From: SLFT01 sp964493075
Lineage (GTDB): Bacteria > Hydrogenedentota > Hydrogenedentia > Hydrogenedentales > CAITNO01
Direction of reading: 5' to 3'
NCBI GenBank assembly: GCA_964493075.1
Contig: CAZBNU010000041.1
Location: 1-25,635, forward strand
Length of the DNA: 25,635 nucleotides
The notes under the pieces were generated by a model. That model saw nothing but the letters and a program-made list of their open reading frames with translations, made no database searches and was not told the DNA's origin. Position numbers and translations under genes: made by a program. Position 1 is the first letter of the stretch; every line of letters starts with the position of its first letter. This document shows positions 7,630-16,213 of the stretch, piece after piece.

Positions 7630-9114
7630 TTATCGCAGTTTCAATGCCCCCAGACTGAGCAACGCAAAAAGGAGCGCCATAATCCAGAACCGCATGGTAA
7701 CCTTGGTTTCAGCCCAGCCTGCAAGTTCGAAATGATGATGAAGTGGTGCCATGCGAAACACCCGCTTACCCGTAAGTTTATAGGAAGCCACCTGAATGAC
7801 CACGCTCAACGCTTCAAGCACAAACATGCCCGACACGATGGGCAACAGCAGTTCTTGTTTGGTCAGCAGCGCCATGGTGCCAATAGCGCCGCCCAACGCC
7901 AGCGAACCCGTGTCCCCCATGAATACTTCCGCAGGATGCCCGTTAAACCAGAGAAAGCCCAGCCCGGCGCCAAGCACCGCGGCGCCAAAAACAAACAGTT
8001 CGCTCGCCTCAGGCACGTACACCAAAAACAGGTAGCGCGACCAGTCCGCACGACTGATAATATAGGCGATACCCGCAAAGGCAAGTATGGAGATGATGGA
8101 CACGCCAGCGGCCAAACCATCCAATCCATCAGTCAGATTTACGGCGTTTGTGATGCTTACCATCACCAATACCACAAACAGAATATAAAACATGCCGAGA
8201 GGAAGGAACACTTCCTTCAAACCCGGTATCCCCAGTTTGGTGTGCAGATTGGGTATGCTGGTGGCGATAGCCAAGGGAAATGTCGCCTCCAGGAGCAGTC
8301 GGTTTACACGAACCACTTCCCGTTCCTGCAGTGAGGGCAGTCCACGTTGCAACAGGCTGGTGAGTTCCTGGTCCATTGCCGCTTCCGGCCATAACGCCGC
8401 TTCGTACAGGGTTTTATCCCGCAGCACATTGTTGAGGCCCAGCAGAACGGCGCGCTGGTCCTCTTCGGCAATGCGATCCTGTTCCCGGGCGGCACGCATA
8501 ATCCCTTTTGCCTCTTCTGGAAACATCTGCCATATCTTAGACGCGCCCGTCCATTCCGTCGTTTCATCCGCGGCAATAAGGGCGTCTTCAAGGGCGACCC
8601 AGTCCGTCACATCCTTGGGATAAACATAGGACGCGCTCACCGTCACCGGATTGTTTATGAGGTAAATGCCCAGCAACAGCCCGGTCACTATCTGCCCTGC
8701 GAATTTCGCGCGCGCACTCAATCCCATATTATGCTTGCGTTTCAGTTTGATGAAATCATCCAGAAAACCGACAGCGCCCATTGCCGTCATCACTGCGAGC
8801 GCCACCCAGAGCATGCGGTTTGAATAGCGCCCCCAAATCAACAGGGTCAATGCCGTCGAAAAAATGATCATCACGCCGCCCATGGTAGGCGTACCCGATT
8901 TGCCCTTGTGCAGGGCATGCAGGTTCTCCACATATTCCTGACGGATATACTGCCCCACTTTCAGCGCACGCAGTCGTTCAATTACATAAGGTCCCATAAG
9001 CACACAAAGAATAAACCCGGTGAATGCAGCACCGCCAGCCCGCACCGTATGATAGGTGAGTACATTAAAAAGGCCAAAATAAGGCTTCAAGAGTTCAGCC
9101 AACAGATAAGCCAT
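7630..9114 (-). CDS. mraY: Phospho-MurNAc-pentapeptide translocase MraY with a large periplasmic-loop insertion
   Basis: MraY transfers phospho-MurNAc-pentapeptide from UDP to undecaprenyl phosphate, making lipid I at the inner membrane. Signature regions are GKSGTPTMGGVMI (residues 72-84), GFLDDFIKLKRK (the DDxxK metal and substrate loop, 116-127), NAVNLTDGLDGLA (323-335), GFLWFNGHPAEVFMGDTGSL, and FRMAPLHHHFELAGW near the end. The protein is 494 residues against about 360 in most bacteria. The excess lies at about residues 160-290, between the fourth and fifth membrane segments. That loop faces the periplasm in known MraY topology. The insert is acidic, helical-looking and not hydrophobic except at its end. 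The frame is open and all catalytic motifs flank it, so the enzyme is probably active. It lies 25 bases after murF and 40 bases before murD. Confidence 0.93.
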   Translation of the reverse strand: MAYLLAELLKPYFGLFNVLTYHTVRAGGAAFTGFILCVLMGPYVIERLRALKVGQYIRQEYVENLHALHKGKSGTPTMGGVMIIFSTALTLLIWGRYSNRMLWVALAVMTAMGAVGFLDDFIKLKRKHNMGLSARAKFAGQIVTGLLLGIYLINNPVTVSASYVYPKDVTDWVALEDALIAADETTEWTGASKIWQMFPEEAKGIMRAAREQDRIAEEDQRAVLLGLNNVLRDKTLYEAALWPEAAMDQELTSLLQRGLPSLQEREVVRVNRLLLEATFPLAIATSIPNLHTKLGIPGLKEVFLPLGMFYILFVVLVMVSITNAVNLTDGLDGLAAGVSIISILAFAGIAYIISRADWSRYLFLVYVPEASELFVFGAAVLGAGLGFLWFNGHPAEVFMGDTGSLALGGAIGTMALLTKQELLLPIVSGMFVLEALSVVIQVASYKLTGKRVFRMAPLHHHFELAGWAETKVTMRFWIMALLFALLSLGALKLR

Positions 9115-9139
9115 GTCAGGCGTCCCTTCGTGCGCGAAA

Positions 9140-10486
9140 TTAAACGCTCTCGCGCAGTTTACTGATTACTTCTTCCATACGCATGCCCCGAGACCCCTTC
9201 ACCAAAACAATGTCGCCGGGGGCAATCATGCGCCGCGCCATGGCGGCGGCGGCATCGGTACTGTTGAATACATAGGCCTCTTCAAGTCCCGTCGCATGCG
9301 CCCCTTCCACCATGTCTTCCGCATTGGGACCGCGTGCAATCAGGCCGGACAGGCCGCTGCGCGCCACCAAAGCACCCAATTCATAATGCAATTGCGGTGC
9401 GGCATCACCCAGTTCAAACATAGCGCCCAGAACGGCGAACCGACGTCCCGGACCTGGTTGATCCTTCAACGCTTCCACAGCGGCGGCCATGCTCGCAGGA
9501 TTGGCATTGTAGGTATCATCTAATATAGTAATGCCTGCGAACTTGATGGTTTTGAACCTGGCCGCGTTGAAGCATGCCTCTCGCAAGGGCGCTTCAAATT
9601 CGGTAATTCCGTGCCGCAATCCTATCGCCACCGCCAGCAGCACATTAGTGGCATGGGCCTTGACTTTCAGAGGCAACTGCAACCGGCCAATTGGCGCGAT
9701 ATTCAACGCCATTTCTTCCTCATCGGTCAACAGAATTGATTCAAGCCTTACATCCCCTTCACTGCCAAATCGCACCTTTTCTCCCGGATGCAGTGCTTCC
9801 ATGGCACGGCAGCGGTTGTCATCCATATTCACATAAAAACAACCCGCCGCGGAAAGCCCTGTCACAATTTCACTTTTGGCACGGGCCACATCTTCAATAG
9901 AGCCAAATCCTTCCAGGTGCGCTGGCGCCACCAGCGTCACAGCAGATTCATCGGGCACTGCCATCTGGCAAAGCGCTGCAATTTCGCCCTGGTGATTCGC
10001 ACCCATTTCTATGATGGCGAACTCCGTATCCGGGGCAATACGTAGCAACGACAACGGACAACCGATGTCATTGTTCAGATTGCCCTGCGTCTTGATAACC
10101 CTGTACTTGGATCCCAGCACCGCCGCAATCATATCCTTGGAGGTGGTCTTGCCGCAGGAACCGGTAATGGCAATAACCTTCGCCTTGGATTTGATCCGGT
10201 GTTCATGCGCCATTGTCTGAAGCGCCTCGAGCGGTTTTCCCGCCAGAACACATGGGCCGGTAGTATGGTCTTTGTGGGTTACAGCTGCCGCTGCGCCCTT
10301 GGCAAAGGCCTCGTCCACAAAATTGTCTGCATCGTAATTGTCGCCCGACAGGGCAAAGAAGAGTGCTCCCTTCTCGAGTGTGCGCGTATCGGTAGAAACA
10401 CTGGTAATCAGCGTTTCGGGTGTTTGTTCCGGCACATCTGCACCAATCATCGCAGCCGCTTCTGCAAGGGTATAGTTAAGCGTCAT
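9140..10486 (-). CDS. murF: UDP-N-acetylmuramoyl-tripeptide--D-alanyl-D-alanine ligase MurF
   Basis: This 448-residue Mur ligase adds the D-Ala-D-Ala dipeptide to UDP-MurNAc-tripeptide. The N-terminal domain contains VSTDTRTLEKGALFFALSGD (the DSR-like uridine-binding region). The ATPase domain has GSCGKTT at residues 109-115 with NLNNDIGCPLSLL after it and the EMGANHQGEIAALC motif. The C-terminal domain starts near LDDTYNANPASMAAAVEAL, a strong MurF signature. The ATG at 10486 overlaps the murE stop by four bases (ATGA), so the two are translationally coupled. Length and motifs are normal for the family. Confidence 0.95.
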   Translation of the reverse strand: MTLNYTLAEAAAMIGADVPEQTPETLITSVSTDTRTLEKGALFFALSGDNYDADNFVDEAFAKGAAAAVTHKDHTTGPCVLAGKPLEALQTMAHEHRIKSKAKVIAITGSCGKTTSKDMIAAVLGSKYRVIKTQGNLNNDIGCPLSLLRIAPDTEFAIIEMGANHQGEIAALCQMAVPDESAVTLVAPAHLEGFGSIEDVARAKSEIVTGLSAAGCFYVNMDDNRCRAMEALHPGEKVRFGSEGDVRLESILLTDEEEMALNIAPIGRLQLPLKVKAHATNVLLAVAIGLRHGITEFEAPLREACFNAARFKTIKFAGITILDDTYNANPASMAAAVEALKDQPGPGRRFAVLGAMFELGDAAPQLHYELGALVARSGLSGLIARGPNAEDMVEGAHATGLEEAYVFNSTDAAAAMARRMIAPGDIVLVKGSRGMRMEEVISKLRESV

Positions 10487-11985
10487 GCCTGATTCTTCTC
10501 CCGAAGCGCCTCGAGCGCCTGCTCACGGTCATCAAAGTGGATGCGTTCCGTGCCGAGTATCTGGTAGTCCTCGTGGCCTTTGCCTGCAATCAATACCAAA
10601 TCGCCTCGGCGCGCCTGAGCAATAGCATGAAATATGGCCTCGCGCCGTGACTCTATCACCACATAATCCTCGTGTTTGCATTTCCCTCCCCGCTGCAACC
10701 CTACTTCCACATCGAGCAATATCCGGTAGGGGTCTTCGGTGCGCGGATTATCAGAGGTCGCTACAATATAGTCTGCCAGTTCCGCGGCAACAGCGCCCAT
10801 TTTAGGGCGCTTGCCTTTGTCACGGTCACCGCCACAGCCAAAGACACATATCACCCGCCCTTCACAAACGGCACGGGCTGCGTGCAATGCATTGCGCAAG
10901 CCGTCATCGGTGTGGGCATAATCCACTACCACCTGATAATCCTGCCCAGCCTGGACAGGCTCAAAACGTCCCGGCACACATATCAAAGACTCAAGCCCCG
11001 ACGCGATCTTATCAAGGGGAATGCCCAGTCCCCCGCAAATAGCCACGGCACACAACGCATTCAATACATTGTGCCTGCCAACCAGGCGTATGTGCGCTTC
11101 TGTCGTACCCCACGGTGTCACCAGCATAAAATCTGCACCGTCCAACCGCAGACGTATCCGCTCGGCGCATACCTGTCCGCCTTCGCCAAAGGTGTAACAC
11201 TGTTCCGGCAACACCGACGTAAAATGTGCCGCATTCAAGTCCTCGTAATTGACCACGGAGAAGCAGGGCCATTGGCTTTCCTGCCGTCTGTGCTCTTCGC
11301 GAACATGCTCGAACAGTTTTAACTTTGCCTGAAGATACGCTTCCATGGTCTCGTGGTAATCAAGGTGATCGCGGGTTAGATTGGTAAAAGCGGCCACGTT
11401 AAAGGCAATCCCGGCAACACGATCCTGCGCCAGAGCGTGGGAGCTCACTTCCATCGCAACATGGTCTATGCCTGCCTGGGCTGTCTGTGCAAACAAGGAA
11501 GCCAGGTCTTCACCGAAAGGTGTCGTGTGGGGCGCTTCCACAAAAACCTCGCCCAGTTCGTATCCCAGCGTGCCAAATTTCGCACAGAAAACCCCTGCCT
11601 GTTTCAGGATATGCTGCACCAGAAATGTAGCACTAGTCTTGCCGTTTGTCCCGGTGATGCCTATGACGCACATGTTACGGGAAGGGTTGCCCGCCAACTC
11701 ATGAGCAAGCAGCGCCACAGCTTGCCGCGGGTTATCATGAAATATATAGGGGGCATTCTGTGCAGTGTCTGCACGGGAAGCATCATTGCCCAGTATGGCA
11801 ACAGCGCCCGACTGCACCGCCGTATTGATAAAATTATGCCCGTCGGTGGCTTCCCCTTTGACCGCAACAAACAGGGTGCCCGGCTTTACACGACGACTGT
11901 CTTCAGTAACGGATGTAACTTCAACTTCAGGTACTGTTGTGTTCAACGCGAGTACGCGCGCAATATCATCCTTCGTCAGCATCAT
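10483..11985 (-). CDS. murE: UDP-N-acetylmuramoyl-L-alanyl-D-glutamate--2,6-diaminopimelate ligase MurE
   Basis: MurE adds the third stem-peptide residue. Seen here are the Walker-type GTNGKTS at about residues 112-118, NLTRDHLDYHETMEAYLQAK (with the Lys that is carbamylated in the family), VDYAHTDDGLRNAL, GCGGDRDKGKRPKMG, and DNPRTEDP at about residues 412-419. DNPR is the established signature of meso-diaminopimelate-specific enzymes (lysine-specific ones differ here), so the peptidoglycan is predicted to be of the mDAP type. The chosen start, ATG at 11985 (a second ATG follows directly at 11982), gives 500 residues and overlaps the ftsI end by 20 bases. A longer frame to 12069 would add 28 residues lying wholly inside ftsI and is rejected. 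Confidence 0.94.
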   Translation of the reverse strand: MMLTKDDIARVLALNTTVPEVEVTSVTEDSRRVKPGTLFVAVKGEATDGHNFINTAVQSGAVAILGNDASRADTAQNAPYIFHDNPRQAVALLAHELAGNPSRNMCVIGITGTNGKTSATFLVQHILKQAGVFCAKFGTLGYELGEVFVEAPHTTPFGEDLASLFAQTAQAGIDHVAMEVSSHALAQDRVAGIAFNVAAFTNLTRDHLDYHETMEAYLQAKLKLFEHVREEHRRQESQWPCFSVVNYEDLNAAHFTSVLPEQCYTFGEGGQVCAERIRLRLDGADFMLVTPWGTTEAHIRLVGRHNVLNALCAVAICGGLGIPLDKIASGLESLICVPGRFEPVQAGQDYQVVVDYAHTDDGLRNALHAARAVCEGRVICVFGCGGDRDKGKRPKMGAVAAELADYIVATSDNPRTEDPYRILLDVEVGLQRGGKCKHEDYVVIESRREAIFHAIAQARRGDLVLIAGKGHEDYQILGTERIHFDDREQALEALREKNQA

Positions 11986-14179
11986 CTGTAGCCACCATTC
12001 TATCGCCGAATCGTAAAGCACATAACGCCACATCCTGCAGTGCCGCGCCCGCAGGCGGGTCTTGGGCAATCACCCAACCCGCACCCTGAACATCCATGGG
12101 AAGTTGCAGGCGCTGCAACTGTTCACGCGCCTGCCGCTTGGTCATCCCAATCAAATTCGGCATGGCCTGTTCCTCCGCCCCATCCACCATGCGCCGCGCC
12201 ACAAGGTCGAGTCCGTCCAGCGGTGTAAGCAGAGCGGCAACATTCATATCCATATCCTCCGGACCAGGCGGCGGCGTCACCATATCTGCATCCAAGCCTG
12301 TTTCCACCTTCGCTTCCGTCTCCTCAACCGCTTTTATCTTTTCTTTTTCTTTTTCTTCCAGCCGGTACTTTTTAGCCAGCAGTATATCGTCTGGAAGTTT
12401 ACCGTCCGGCGTTATAACAGGGTCTTCCGGTACTCCAAGCCGAATTAAAGCATCACGCATAACCTCCTTAAAAACGGGACCACAAACATAACCGCCGTAG
12501 CGCAGTTTTATCGTCGGCTCCTGAATCACAATAACCGATACCAATCGCGGATTGGATAGCGGAGCAAATCCAGCAAACACCGTGGTGTACCGGTCCGGAT
12601 CATAGCCCCGTCCATCCTTACGCGCCATCTGCGCCGTACCAGTCTTGCCGCCTGCGCGATACTCAGGGATGTTCGCGGCACGACCCGTACCATTCAATAC
12701 CACCTGGTGACATAATTCCTGCATGGTCTGCGCGGTAGTGGCGGACAAGATGCGCTGAGGCATGGGCGCTTGATATTTATACGTGGTCTCCCCCCTTTTC
12801 GAAACTACCTTTTCCACAAAATAGGGCTGCACCACATAACCACCATTGGCAATGACCGATATGGCTTTTGCCAACTGCGGCATGGTCACCGCAACCTCCT
12901 GCCCCATGGGCAACGATCCCATACTCAATCGGGACCACTTGTCGCGAGAACGGAACAAACCCCGGCTTTCAAACTGAAAATCCGGACTGGTGCGTTCGCC
13001 AAAACCAAACAAGCGTATCCATGTTTCCAGGCGTTCGGGTCCAAGCAGTGCGGCAAGTTTAATAAATGCAATGTTGCTGGATTGCTCGTAGGCCTTCCAA
13101 AATGGCACCACACCGAGGCTATGAAAATCACGAATGCGGTGCCCGTAAGGGTTAAATGCGCCATTTTCACAATCTATGGGCGTATCCACTGTGGCCAGCC
13201 CATGCTCAAGCGTGGCAGATGCCGTCACAATTTTGAACACGCTACCCGGCTCAAACACGTCCAACAAGGCACGATTCTTTCGTAGTTCGGCGGGATAGGA
13301 ATCGTAGTGGTTGGGGTCAAAAGCAGGGCGACTCGCCAGGGCAAAAATGGCGCCGGTGTGCGGGTCCATGATGATACCGAGACCTGCCACTGCGCCAACC
13401 TCTTCCATGCGTCGGTCGATTGCATTCTCAAGGGTATGCTGCATATTGACGTCGAGGGTCAACTGCACCATCTCACCACCCTCCGGCTCCTGATACTCAA
13501 GCAACCCCGAAGGCAGCAACTCCCGGTTCCGGTCTTTTCGCGCCATAACCATACCCGACTTGCTGCGCAAATGCTTGTCGAAAGCCAGCTCAAGACCCTC
13601 ACTCGCTTCCCCCGCACGATTCACAAAACCAAGAAGATGCGCCGCGCTGTCTCCGTTGGGGTAAAAGCGAATCGGCTCATACTGAATGGAAACCGCATCG
13701 TTGCTGAACGACTCCAGATCGTCCAATTCCTCTTGCGACAAATCTGTGACCCATCGTTTCAACGGGTTCATCTTGCGAACATTGCCCTTGGCGTCAGTAC
13801 GCGCCAGCCGACTCAACACGTCATCCTCTGGCAGACCAAGATGAACACTAATATAATTGGCAAGGGAAAGAGGCTCTGAAACAAGCCTTGGATCCACATA
13901 TACCGAGGGAACGTCAATGTTGGTGGCAAGGACAAGACCATTTCGGTCAAAAATCTCTCCTCGAGGGATTTCAATATTCAAACGACCTATGCGGAGTTTG
14001 TCCTCTTCGCTCAGTTTATGACCGGGCATCAGATGAATTTGACCCAAACGCAGCAACACAACAATACAACCCGCCAAAAACGCCAACCGTATCCACCAGA
14101 TGCGGTTGCGGTGCTCTTCTGTGGGGACATAATCCAGCCCCCTTGCAGGTTCCGGCTTCCATCTTCTGTCTATGCGCAT
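11966..14179 (-). CDS. ftsI: Septal class B penicillin-binding protein FtsI with C-terminal PASTA domain
   Basis: This D,D-transpeptidase cross-links septal peptidoglycan with FtsW. From the ATG at 14179 it is 737 residues: a short cytoplasmic N-terminus, one membrane anchor (IRLAFLAGCIVVLLRLGQI), the PBP dimerisation domain (PRGEIFDRNGLVLATN), and the transpeptidase domain with SVFK (S313, K316), SSN (367-369) and KTG (512-514). After the catalytic domain comes a charged linker rich in Glu and Lys (LEEKEKEKIKAVEETEA), encoded by a CTTTTT-type simple run near 12331-12360. One PASTA-like domain follows (MPNLIGMTKRQAREQLQRL onward). An in-frame GTG at 14230 would add 17 residues but lacks a Shine-Dalgarno; the ATG has a weak CAGG six bases upstream. 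It sits between ftsL and murE. Confidence 0.92.
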   Translation of the reverse strand: MRIDRRWKPEPARGLDYVPTEEHRNRIWWIRLAFLAGCIVVLLRLGQIHLMPGHKLSEEDKLRIGRLNIEIPRGEIFDRNGLVLATNIDVPSVYVDPRLVSEPLSLANYISVHLGLPEDDVLSRLARTDAKGNVRKMNPLKRWVTDLSQEELDDLESFSNDAVSIQYEPIRFYPNGDSAAHLLGFVNRAGEASEGLELAFDKHLRSKSGMVMARKDRNRELLPSGLLEYQEPEGGEMVQLTLDVNMQHTLENAIDRRMEEVGAVAGLGIIMDPHTGAIFALASRPAFDPNHYDSYPAELRKNRALLDVFEPGSVFKIVTASATLEHGLATVDTPIDCENGAFNPYGHRIRDFHSLGVVPFWKAYEQSSNIAFIKLAALLGPERLETWIRLFGFGERTSPDFQFESRGLFRSRDKWSRLSMGSLPMGQEVAVTMPQLAKAISVIANGGYVVQPYFVEKVVSKRGETTYKYQAPMPQRILSATTAQTMQELCHQVVLNGTGRAANIPEYRAGGKTGTAQMARKDGRGYDPDRYTTVFAGFAPLSNPRLVSVIVIQEPTIKLRYGGYVCGPVFKEVMRDALIRLGVPEDPVITPDGKLPDDILLAKKYRLEEKEKEKIKAVEETEAKVETGLDADMVTPPPGPEDMDMNVAALLTPLDGLDLVARRMVDGAEEQAMPNLIGMTKRQAREQLQRLQLPMDVQGAGWVIAQDPPAGAALQDVALCALRFGDRMVATDDADEG

Positions 14180-14269
14180 AGAATACCTGAATGTCCTTAA
14201 AACGTTTCCCTTCTTTTGTACTTCTACCACTGTCAGTCGTCACAGGGCAAATCGGCGCTGACAGGCCGT

Positions 14270-14848
14270 TTACAGTTTTCCAAGCAGGTCTTCCAGACCA
14301 AATTCTATATCTTCCTGCGGCATTGCCGCCGTCTGAACAGGCACTTCAATGGGAACAGTAATGCTATCGCCAAGCGACGCCGATTCCGGCTGCGGTATGG
14401 AATTTTCTACTGCTGCCCCCACGGAAACAGGCACTGTCTCTTCTGCCAGGGCAACAGAGTTCGACGCCTTAAGGTTGATAACAATGGGATGGCCAGTGGT
14501 GTCCGTGGCAGAAGCCAGGTTCATCACAGGAATACGCCGGGGCGCTTCGCAATAAGTAACATTTTGAAACTGCTGCGGTGCGGGTGGCGCAAGCTCTAAT
14601 TGCGTCGCCATCTCTGTAAGATGTTCAACGCCACTGAGACGTGCCTCCTGCGCATGCGCCTCATCCAGTGCTGCGTCGAGTTTGCGGCGCACCTCGTTCA
14701 ACTGGCTCAGCTCGTAGTCTTTGTTGCGAATCTGTACGTTCAGCCAGGCATCAAAGAAGAAAACACAGAATGGTATCATAGGCAACAGCGCCCACTTGAT
14801 CCATCCCGAAAGCAAACTCCTGCGCTCTATTCTGCTTAAACGACGCAT
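14270..14848 (-). CDS. ftsL: FtsL-like divisome protein with long C-terminal tail
   Basis: The assignment rests on position (between rsmH and ftsI) and architecture. The N-terminus is short and basic (MRRLSRIERR), followed by one membrane segment at about residues 13-35 and a periplasmic coiled-coil-like stretch (NKDYELSQLNEVRRKLDAAL and onward to about residue 85). FtsL normally forms a coiled coil with FtsB/DivIC and activates FtsWI. At 192 residues it is longer than typical FtsL (about 90-120). The extra C-terminal ~100 residues are Pro-, Ala-, Val- and Ser-rich with no recognised domain. The ATG at 14848 has an excellent AAAGGAG seven bases upstream, so I prefer it to the GTG at 14854. 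Sequence similarity to known FtsL is low, as is usual for this family. Confidence 0.75.
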   Translation of the reverse strand: MRRLSRIERRSLLSGWIKWALLPMIPFCVFFFDAWLNVQIRNKDYELSQLNEVRRKLDAALDEAHAQEARLSGVEHLTEMATQLELAPPAPQQFQNVTYCEAPRRIPVMNLASATDTTGHPIVINLKASNSVALAEETVPVSVGAAVENSIPQPESASLGDSITVPIEVPVQTAAMPQEDIEFGLEDLLGKL

Positions 14849-14860
14849 GCACACTCTCCT

Positions 14861-15814
14861 TTATTCTGTCGTCCTATTCGGCGCTATCCGTTCTACTGCA
14901 CGCACTTTTGCACTCTTTGCCCTGGAATTACGGGCAACCTCTTCAATCGAAGGCAACAACGGTTTCTTCACGACCTGCTTCATCGTAGGGACGCGCCTTT
15001 CAAGGATGCGTCCGTCCGGGGAAAGCACGTTTTCAGGACGCGTCCAACCCCGGAATACCTGCTTTACCACGCGGTCTTCACCGCTGTGAAATGTAATCAC
15101 CACAATGCGGCCCGCAGGCGCCAGCAAAGAAACCGCACGCCGCAGTCCGCCATCAAGATGCTTCAATTCTTCGTTGACCGCCATGCGCACCGCCTGGAAT
15201 ACGGTTCGCACTTCTACGGGCATGGCAGACACAAAATCCAATGCTTCCGTCACTGCCGCCGTCAAATCCGAAGTTCGCTGGAGATGGTTGCCTTCACGAC
15301 GGGCCACTATTTTGTTGACAATGCGACCTACAGGTCCCACATCGCCATAGTCACGCAGTGCTTGCGTAATTTCGTCGCGTGACGCCCGTGCAAGCCAGTG
15401 CGCTGCATCCAGGGCTTCCGTGGTATCCATGCGCATATCCAACGGACCGTCCGACTGAAAGGAAAATCCCCGTTCGGGGGTGTCCAATTGCATACTGGAT
15501 ACGCCTAGATCGAATAATACCCCGTCCACGGATTTGGTTCCCGCACCTGCAAGCAGCGTGTCCATCTCACTGTAGTTTCCCTGAAGAACACACACACAGG
15601 AATAGCCCGACAATCGATCGCGCAACATCGTTACCGCTTCCGGATCCCGATCAATTACAAAAAGACAGCCCTGACGCAAACGCGAGGCTATACGCACCGC
15701 ATGACCGCCCGCGCCGCCGGTGGCATCCACATAGACTCCATCTTCGTGTATGCGCAGCAGATCGATCACCTCTTCTGCCATTACCGGCACATGCGCATAG
15801 GAACCAGACGCCAT
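14861..15814 (-). CDS. rsmH: 16S rRNA (cytosine(1402)-N4)-methyltransferase RsmH (MraW)
   Basis: This 317-residue S-adenosylmethionine-dependent methyltransferase modifies C1402 of 16S rRNA. Family landmarks are HVPVMAEEVIDLL at the N-terminus, VDATGGAGGHAVRI (SAM-binding glycine loop; the usual form is DGTxGxGGHS), FDLGVSSMQLDTPERGFSFQ, DGPLDMRMD, FQAVRMAVNEEL, and ITFHSGEDRVVKQVF (usually FHSLEDR). The ATG at 15814 has AGAGG seven bases upstream and begins MASGSYAHVPV, the normal family position; further in-frame starts at 15820 and 15835 are less well placed. It follows the STAS gene by 48 bases and precedes ftsL by 12 bases. Confidence 0.95.
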   Translation of the reverse strand: MASGSYAHVPVMAEEVIDLLRIHEDGVYVDATGGAGGHAVRIASRLRQGCLFVIDRDPEAVTMLRDRLSGYSCVCVLQGNYSEMDTLLAGAGTKSVDGVLFDLGVSSMQLDTPERGFSFQSDGPLDMRMDTTEALDAAHWLARASRDEITQALRDYGDVGPVGRIVNKIVARREGNHLQRTSDLTAAVTEALDFVSAMPVEVRTVFQAVRMAVNEELKHLDGGLRRAVSLLAPAGRIVVITFHSGEDRVVKQVFRGWTRPENVLSPDGRILERRVPTMKQVVKKPLLPSIEEVARNSRAKSAKVRAVERIAPNRTTE

Positions 15815-15862
15815 AAGCATACCTCTTCCCTGCACGAAGCAGGCTGCGACCTTGGGCGTCGT

Positions 15863-16213
15863 TCAGGCGGCTTCCTGCTGGTAACCCTTCACCGCAGAAA
15901 CTTCGGACTCATAAGATTCAAATACATGGCCCAGGCCCATCGTGCTTAACAAACGACGGCTCTGGATATTCATACTGGCAAGTTTCAAATCGCCCTGAAA
16001 CTTTTGCAATGCACCCAGGCATTCCAGTAAAACACCTGCGCCCATATAACTCATATACACCACTTTTGACAAATCAAGCGCCAACTGGTAGCGCTTGTCT
16101 GTCATGCAGTTATTGATGGCTTCACGTAGTGTATTGGCGCTGGCATCATCGATCTCGCCGTCGCCGCGCAGCACTGTAACCGAACCAATCTCCACTCGTT
16201 CAATTCTCAGCAT
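15863..16213 (-). CDS. STAS-domain protein (anti-sigma factor antagonist-like) inside the dcw cluster
   Basis: This 116-residue single-domain protein has the STAS pattern: N-terminal strands (IGSVTVLRGDGEID), a helix (ASANTLREAINNCM), the strand LALDLSKVVYMS, the loop and helix YMGAGVLLECLGALQKF, the strand LKLASMN, and a final helix with LLSTMGLGHVFESY. STAS proteins such as SpoIIAA and RsbV bind anti-sigma kinases and are switched by Ser phosphorylation in a D-S-S-G motif. Here that motif reads S55-Y56-M57-G58, so the phospho-acceptor position is apparently Tyr. The ATG at 16213 has GGAGG and AAGGA upstream and lies 14 bases inside mraZ, giving translational coupling. A longer frame reaching 16456 overlaps most of mraZ and is rejected. 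Its partner is unknown; MraZ coupling suggests a division-linked regulatory role. Confidence 0.82.
   Translation of the reverse strand: MLRIERVEIGSVTVLRGDGEIDDASANTLREAINNCMTDKRYQLALDLSKVVYMSYMGAGVLLECLGALQKFQGDLKLASMNIQSRRLLSTMGLGHVFESYESEVSAVKGYQQEAA

Noticed and set aside
11986..12069. 28-residue N-terminal extension of MurE
   Set aside because: It is entirely inside the end of ftsI, and the family N-terminus fits the ATG at 11985 or 11982.
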